A model generated the notes under the pieces. That model made no database searches. It was not told the origin of the DNA and saw nothing but the letters and a program-made list of their open reading frames with translations. A stretch of 10,650 nucleotides of DNA from Saprospiraceae bacterium. Its GTDB lineage: Bacteria; Bacteroidota; Bacteroidia; Chitinophagales; Saprospiraceae. A program made the position numbers and the translations under genes. Below, in pieces: positions 6,412 through 10,650 of this stretch (the stretch's first letter is position 1; every line of letters starts with the position of its first letter). The DNA lies in the NCBI GenBank assembly GCA_029262975.1, contig JAJCYJ010000874.1, positions 1-10,650 on the forward strand. The letters run 5' to 3'.

Positions 6412-8175
6412 CAATTATCTCCAGGCCAACTTGCCAGTGATCATGCCCATTTAGAAGGCATCCGCAATTGTACACAATGTCATGATATTGGCAACAAAGT
6501 ACCTGACTCAAAATGTCTCGCATGCCACACAGAAATTGAAGAATTAATTAATGCAAGAAGAGGGCTACATGCTTCATCTAATGTTACTACCAAAGACTGT
6601 CTGGATTGTCATAGCGAACACCATGGCAGAAAGTTTGATATGGTCCGTTTTAATCAGGATGACTTTGAACATGCTGTTACTGGATACGAATTAGAGGGGC
6701 AACATAAAATCATAGATTGCAGGGCTTGTCATATGCCTGACAACATAGTACAACCTGAAATCAAAAAACGCAACCTTACTTTTCTAGGATTAGAAACAGA
6801 TTGTACCTCGTGTCATGAAGATTATCATCAAGGCACCCTATCTGAAAATTGCATGTCTTGCCACAATTATGACGCTTTTCGCCCTGCCGTTCACTTTAAT
6901 CATGATGAGACAAAATTTCAATTAAATGGAGCCCATGCAGATGTTAATTGTGCGTCCTGTCATGCAACCACTATTAGAAATGGAGAACAGTATCAAGAAT
7001 TTAGTGGCTTATCTTTTAACACCTGTACTTCGTGTCATGATAATCCCCATCCCAGCCAGTCATTCAATGCGTGTACGCAATGTCATGTAGAAACTGAATT
7101 TTCCAATTTTATAGGTAATCGTGGCTTCGATCACAACAGAACTGATTTCGCATTAAATGGAATGCATAAAGAATTGACGTGTTTTGAATGCCATAGTAAT
7201 ACCACAACGCCAGCATTGGTTTTTCAGGATAAAGTTGGTGTGCCATCTAATGATTGCGTGTCCTGCCATGAAGATATTCATCAAGGAAAATTTGGAGGTA
7301 ATTGTGTGCAATGCCATAATGAAGTTAGTTTCCTTGAACTAAAGTCTATGGAATATATTGATCATAGTGTAACAGATTTTCCGCTCGAAGGTCTGCATAC
7401 AACTGTAGACTGCAAAGCTTGCCATATTGGGAGATACACGGAACCTCTGGACTTCCAATATTGTAACAACTGCCACAGCGATTATCATGAAGGAGAATTT
7501 GCGACTAATAATGTTACTCCCGATTGTGTATCCTGTCATACTGTCGAAAAAGATTTTGGGTATAGTCTGTATACACTAGATCGTCACAATAGCTCTTCAT
7601 TTCCTTTGGAAGGAAGTCATCTGGCGACGCCATGTTTTTCATGTCACCTTTCAGATTCCAAATGGAGTTTTAGAAATATTGGTACTACCTGTGTGGACTG
7701 TCATGAGGACGTCCACGAGACTTATATAGACGAACAATATTATCCAAGCCAGGAATGTACTCAATGCCATAATCCAGATACATGGGCTGATGTTCAATTT
7801 GATCATACTTTGACTGACTGGCCCTTAGAAGGTGAGCACGCCCACCTTAAATGCAGGGTTTGCCACTATGATAGTTATGAGGAAAGCGGTATCTTTAATC
7901 AGCGCTTTGAGACTTTGAAAAGTGACTGTATAGCGTGTCATCAAGACATCCATCAGGGTCAGTTTGACTCAATATCCGGTACTGACTGTAGACGATGTCA
8001 TGATACACAAAACTGGTCTCCAAGTAGGTTTAATCACAGTGATACAGCGTTCCCTTTGACAGGAAGGCATGAAGCACTAGCATGTGATGCATGTCATAAA
8101 GACGATGAAGAAAATGGACAAAGTACTGTTAGATATAAATTGGAAAAATTCGCGTGTATAGACTGCCACAGATAA
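6349..8175 (+). CDS. Exported multihaem c-type cytochrome with 23 CxxCH motifs
   Basis: A 608-residue cytochrome. Residues 1-21 form a signal peptide (hydrophobic SLLILIFLA, likely cleavage after GYG before QLSP), so it acts outside the inner membrane. I count 23 CxxCH haem-attachment motifs, starting at residues 41, 56, 84, 124, 152, 168, 201, 226, 242, 278, 303, 319, 355, 372, 393, 429, 448, 470, 502, 527, 547, 579 and 603. From residue 124 on they form three-haem modules repeating every 73-77 residues. Most modules carry FxHxxTxFxLxGxH before their first haem; those histidines are candidate distal ligands. The only start that keeps the signal peptide is the TTG directly after the upstream stop codon TAG; the reading frame is shared with that upstream gene. 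It belongs broadly with the cytochrome c3/doubled-CxxCH proteins. The C-terminus ends abruptly one residue after the last haem motif. Confidence 0.9.
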   Translation: MNRFITYSLLILIFLAHHGYGQLSPGQLASDHAHLEGIRNCTQCHDIGNKVPDSKCLACHTEIEELINARRGLHASSNVTTKDCLDCHSEHHGRKFDMVRFNQDDFEHAVTGYELEGQHKIIDCRACHMPDNIVQPEIKKRNLTFLGLETDCTSCHEDYHQGTLSENCMSCHNYDAFRPAVHFNHDETKFQLNGAHADVNCASCHATTIRNGEQYQEFSGLSFNTCTSCHDNPHPSQSFNACTQCHVETEFSNFIGNRGFDHNRTDFALNGMHKELTCFECHSNTTTPALVFQDKVGVPSNDCVSCHEDIHQGKFGGNCVQCHNEVSFLELKSMEYIDHSVTDFPLEGLHTTVDCKACHIGRYTEPLDFQYCNNCHSDYHEGEFATNNVTPDCVSCHTVEKDFGYSLYTLDRHNSSSFPLEGSHLATPCFSCHLSDSKWSFRNIGTTCVDCHEDVHETYIDEQYYPSQECTQCHNPDTWADVQFDHTLTDWPLEGEHAHLKCRVCHYDSYEESGIFNQRFETLKSDCIACHQDIHQGQFDSISGTDCRRCHDTQNWSPSRFNHSDTAFPLTGRHEALACDACHKDDEENGQSTVRYKLEKFACIDCHR

Positions 8176-8213
8176 TATTTGTTCTCTTTGGCTTTTTACA
8201 GCTCAACGGCCAA
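8154..8213 (+). other. Signal peptide of the giant cytochrome, overlapping the previous gene's last codons
   Basis: Twenty codons from the GTG give one arginine near the start, the core IIFVLFGFL, and the polar end QLNGQ before SPHGEL. Upstream in this frame are stop codons at 8130 and 8136, so the start must lie between 8139 and about 8175. GTG at 8154 is the only standard initiator that yields a complete signal peptide. Confidence 0.7.
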
Positions 8214-10650
8214 TCCCCCCATGGCGAATTATTCAAAGTGGATTGTGCATCTTGCCATAACCCGGATAGTTGGTCTATCAATCTCGATACATTTCATTTT
8301 AATCATGATACCACAGATTTTATCCTTGAAGGAACACACCTTGCCGTAGATTGTAAGTCTTGTCATCAATCGTTGATTTTCGCTCAAGCTCCATCACAAT
8401 GCGCATCATGCCATACAGATATCCATGCCACGTCGGTCGGTAATGACTGTGCCCGATGTCATAATAGCGATAATTGGTTAGTTGATAATATTCCTTCCAT
8501 ACATGAAGAAAATGGCTTTCCATTGGTAGGATCACATGGGTTACTAAGTTGTGTTGAATGCCACAATTCAGAGACGAATTTGCGGTTCGACAGAATAGGT
8601 AATGAATGTATCAATTGCCATGCCGACAATTTTAATGTAACAAGCCGTCCGGATCATCAATCTGTAGGATTTTCTAAAAATTGTATCGAATGTCATGATC
8701 CTCTGTCACCCGGATGGGAAACGGATATATTGAATCACGACTTCTTTCCATTAACATTAGGCCATGATATTCAAGATTGTGCACAATGTCACTTGACTTC
8801 AGATTATAGTAATATATCTCCAGAGTGTATCAGTTGTCATCAACCGGAATTCGTGGAGGCAACCATGCCCGCCCACGACGGTAATAATTTCTCAACGCTT
8901 TGTACTAATTGTCATACAACAGATATGGGTTGGCAACCTGCTATATTTGTTGAACACGATAATACATTTCCAATATATTCAGGTGGACATGATGATGTGT
9001 GGACAGAATGTCTGGATTGTCATATAAACGATCAAAATTTCACCGAAGTAACGTGTATCAATTGTCATACTTTAACTGAGACAGAAGAACAACATCTATC
9101 TGTAAACGGCTATTCGTACGCTGATAATGCTTGCATAGCATGTCATCCAACCGGGGACGCTTCATCCATATTCGATCATAATGCTACGACTTTTCCTTTG
9201 ACAGGTGCGCACATAGATGCGACATGTCTTGAATGTCATGCAGCACAGTTTGCCGGAACTCCTTCGAACTGTGTTGACTGCCATAACGTAGATTTTATGG
9301 AAACCGGTAATCCTGATCATACCGAGCTCAATTTGCCCACAGATTGCGCTTCTTGTCATTCTACGAATCCTCAATGGACACCAGCATCTTTTGGGATTCA
9401 TGATGATTTTTATCAATTAAATGGAGCACATGCCATGATCGCAAATGATTGTATCGCTTGCCATAATGACAATTATACAAATACGCCTAACGAATGTGTA
9501 GGATGCCACATCATAGACTTTAACAATACTACTAATCCCGATCATGAATTGGCCAGCTTTTCTAAGGACTGTGCAACTTGCCATGGAGAAGATGCATGGG
9601 AGCCGTCCACCTTTAATCATGATGAACTTTACTTTCCTATTTACTCTGGTTCTCATGAAGGAGAATGGTCAGCGTGTATAGATTGTCATACCAACCCTGC
9701 CAATTTTAATCAGGCTACCTGTATAACATGTCATATAAGTTCGGAAACTAATGAAGAGCACATCGGAGTGAATGGTTATTTCTACGCTGATGATGCTTGT
9801 ATTGCATGCCATCCTAATGGAGACGCGGATATGACTTTTAATCATTCTTCCACAGGTTTTCCTTTGACTGGCGGTCATGTGGGTATTGGTTGTATTGATT
9901 GCCATGAAGATGGCTTTATAAAAATTTCATCAGATTGTATCGATTGTCATACCCAGGATTTTGATGCTTCTGTCAATCCTAATCACGGGGAGATAGGGCT
10001 TCATACCGACTGTATATCCTGTCATTCAACTGATCCCGGTTGGACTCCTGCGACTTTAGACAATCACGATGAGTATTATCTGCTTGACGGAGCACATGCA
10101 GTGATAGCTAACGATTGTGTGAGTTGTCATAATGGGGATTATACCAATACACCCAATACTTGCTTCGCGTGTCATACGCAGGATTACAATTTAACCAATG
10201 ATCCGAATCATCAAACTCTAAACATTTCCACTGACTGTATATTATGTCATACGACAATGCCTGATTGGAATCCGGCAACATTCGAAATTCACGATCAGTT
10301 TTACCCATTAAATGGCGCCCATACTGCCATCGAGAACAACTGCGTAGAATGCCACGCTGACGGATATACCAATACACCCAACACCTGTGTCGGTTGCCAT
10401 CAAGCTGATTATAATGCTACCAATAATCCCGATCACCAGGATGCTGGTTTCCCAACCGACTGTATACAATGCCACACGGAAACAGCCTGGGCTCCTGCTG
10501 ACTTTGAACACGATGCTTTTTACCCGTTAAATGGCGCTCATGCTGCTATCCAAAACAATTGCGTAGAGTGTCATGCCAGTGGATTTAACAATAAACCGAA
10601 CCCATGTGTAGGTTGTCATCAAGCTGATTATAATGCTACCAATAATCCCG
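8154..10650 (+). CDS. Exported giant multihaem c-type cytochrome, at least 33 haems, cut by the window end
   Basis: An open frame runs without a stop from the GTG at 8154 to the last base: 832 codons, C-terminus missing. GTG gives MYRLPQIIFVLFGFLQLNGQ, a good signal peptide, then SPHGELF and the first haem motif at residue 31. The start overlaps the previous gene by 22 nt. I count 33 CxxCH motifs, with first cysteine codons at 8244, 8352, 8400, 8448, 8550, 8607, 8682, 8778, 8826, 8901, 9009, 9054, 9132, 9225, 9270, 9345, 9450, 9495, 9570, 9675, 9720, 9798, 9891, 9936, 10011, 10116, 10161, 10236, 10341, 10386, 10461, 10560 and 10605. From 8778 they fall into three-haem modules of 72-77 residues. 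Histidines in FxHD and LxGAH before each module are candidate second ligands. The likely role is a long-range electron conduit in the periplasm or at the surface. Confidence 0.9.
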   Translation, partial: MYRLPQIIFVLFGFLQLNGQSPHGELFKVDCASCHNPDSWSINLDTFHFNHDTTDFILEGTHLAVDCKSCHQSLIFAQAPSQCASCHTDIHATSVGNDCARCHNSDNWLVDNIPSIHEENGFPLVGSHGLLSCVECHNSETNLRFDRIGNECINCHADNFNVTSRPDHQSVGFSKNCIECHDPLSPGWETDILNHDFFPLTLGHDIQDCAQCHLTSDYSNISPECISCHQPEFVEATMPAHDGNNFSTLCTNCHTTDMGWQPAIFVEHDNTFPIYSGGHDDVWTECLDCHINDQNFTEVTCINCHTLTETEEQHLSVNGYSYADNACIACHPTGDASSIFDHNATTFPLTGAHIDATCLECHAAQFAGTPSNCVDCHNVDFMETGNPDHTELNLPTDCASCHSTNPQWTPASFGIHDDFYQLNGAHAMIANDCIACHNDNYTNTPNECVGCHIIDFNNTTNPDHELASFSKDCATCHGEDAWEPSTFNHDELYFPIYSGSHEGEWSACIDCHTNPANFNQATCITCHISSETNEEHIGVNGYFYADDACIACHPNGDADMTFNHSSTGFPLTGGHVGIGCIDCHEDGFIKISSDCIDCHTQDFDASVNPNHGEIGLHTDCISCHSTDPGWTPATLDNHDEYYLLDGAHAVIANDCVSCHNGDYTNTPNTCFACHTQDYNLTNDPNHQTLNISTDCILCHTTMPDWNPATFEIHDQFYPLNGAHTAIENNCVECHADGYTNTPNTCVGCHQADYNATNNPDHQDAGFPTDCIQCHTETAWAPADFEHDAFYPLNGAHAAIQNNCVECHASGFNNKPNPCVGCHQADYNATNNP
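8778..10650 (+). repeat. Protein-coding array of triheme modules with C-A-B higher-order order
   Basis: Module borders, taken at the first cysteine codon, are 8778, 9009, 9225, 9450, 9675, 9891, 10116, 10341 and 10560. Most are exactly 225 nt with haem spacings of 15, 25 and 35 residues. Type A (9009 and 9675) is 216 nt with spacings 15, 26 and 31 and contains VNGYxYADxACIACHPxGDA. Type C (8778 and 9450) ends in FPIYSGxHxxxW. Type B (9225, 9891 and later) carries the WxPAxFxxHDxxYxLxGAHA pattern. C-A-B occurs twice (8778-9449 and 9450-10115), then B-like units continue to the window edge. Confidence 0.8.
10386..10650 (+). repeat. Recent direct repeat within the cytochrome array
   Basis: Bases 10386-10431 and 10605-10650 agree at 44 of 46 positions at an offset of 219 nt; both differences are at silent third positions. 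Older modules in the same gene keep the protein pattern but differ at many more bases, so this pair is a younger duplication that probably continues past the window. Confidence 0.75.

Noticed and set aside
8154..8260. A frameshift joining the two cytochromes into one gene
   Set aside because: The second frame opens with a convincing signal peptide and a normal-looking N-terminus, so two genes are more likely, though raw-read checking would settle it.
9162..10511. A ladder of minus-strand open frames of 67-89 codons opposite the giant cytochrome
   Set aside because: Their regular size comes from the repeating modules on the other strand. They are shadows of the CxxCH array.
8778..10650. A CRISPR array or non-coding tandem repeat
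   Set aside because: The repeats stay in one open frame, vary mostly at third codon positions and encode CxxCH motifs, so they are protein modules.

Overview
The window looks like AT-rich chromosomal DNA of a Bacteroidota bacterium, probably environmental or marine. The pointers are the small accessory enzymes, weak or absent Shine-Dalgarno sequences, TTG and GTG starts inside a tight operon, and multiheme cytochromes of a type I associate with this phylum. This assignment is inference from style and family resemblance; there is no rRNA or other marker gene.

Bases 1 to about 2700 form an accessory region. Two copies of a GC-richer, hairpin-studded, apparently non-coding repeat (about 1-300 and about 2253-2562, same orientation) flank three small genes: a RibD/DHFR-fold reductase (501-1037, +), a GNAT acetyltransferase (1159-1632, +) and an unrecognised four-helix membrane protein (1716-2099, -). 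A stand-alone Old Yellow Enzyme family flavin oxidoreductase follows (2718-3935, +).

From 4159 to the window end lies a tightly packed plus-strand operon devoted to electron transfer. It encodes a membrane protein with paired histidines like a b-type cytochrome (4159-4998), a membrane-anchored iron-sulfur/FAD/NAD(P) oxidoreductase (5011-6348), an exported cytochrome with 23 CxxCH haem motifs (6349-8175), and a second exported cytochrome with at least 33 CxxCH motifs that runs off the window (8154 to beyond 10650). Gaps are 12 nt, 0 nt and a 22-nt overlap. The two cytochromes together carry at least 56 haem sites, arranged in repeating three-haem modules of about 75 residues. In the second protein these modules form a higher-order C-A-B repeat, and at the window edge there is a recent near-identical duplication.

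The simplest joint reading is a chain: NAD(P)H or a cytoplasmic donor, to the flavin/Fe-S protein, to the membrane haems (and possibly quinone), to very long periplasmic or surface multihaem wires. The families are recognisable, but the system as a whole and its terminal acceptor are not known to me. It is the best candidate in the window for an undescribed respiratory or extracellular electron-transfer system.
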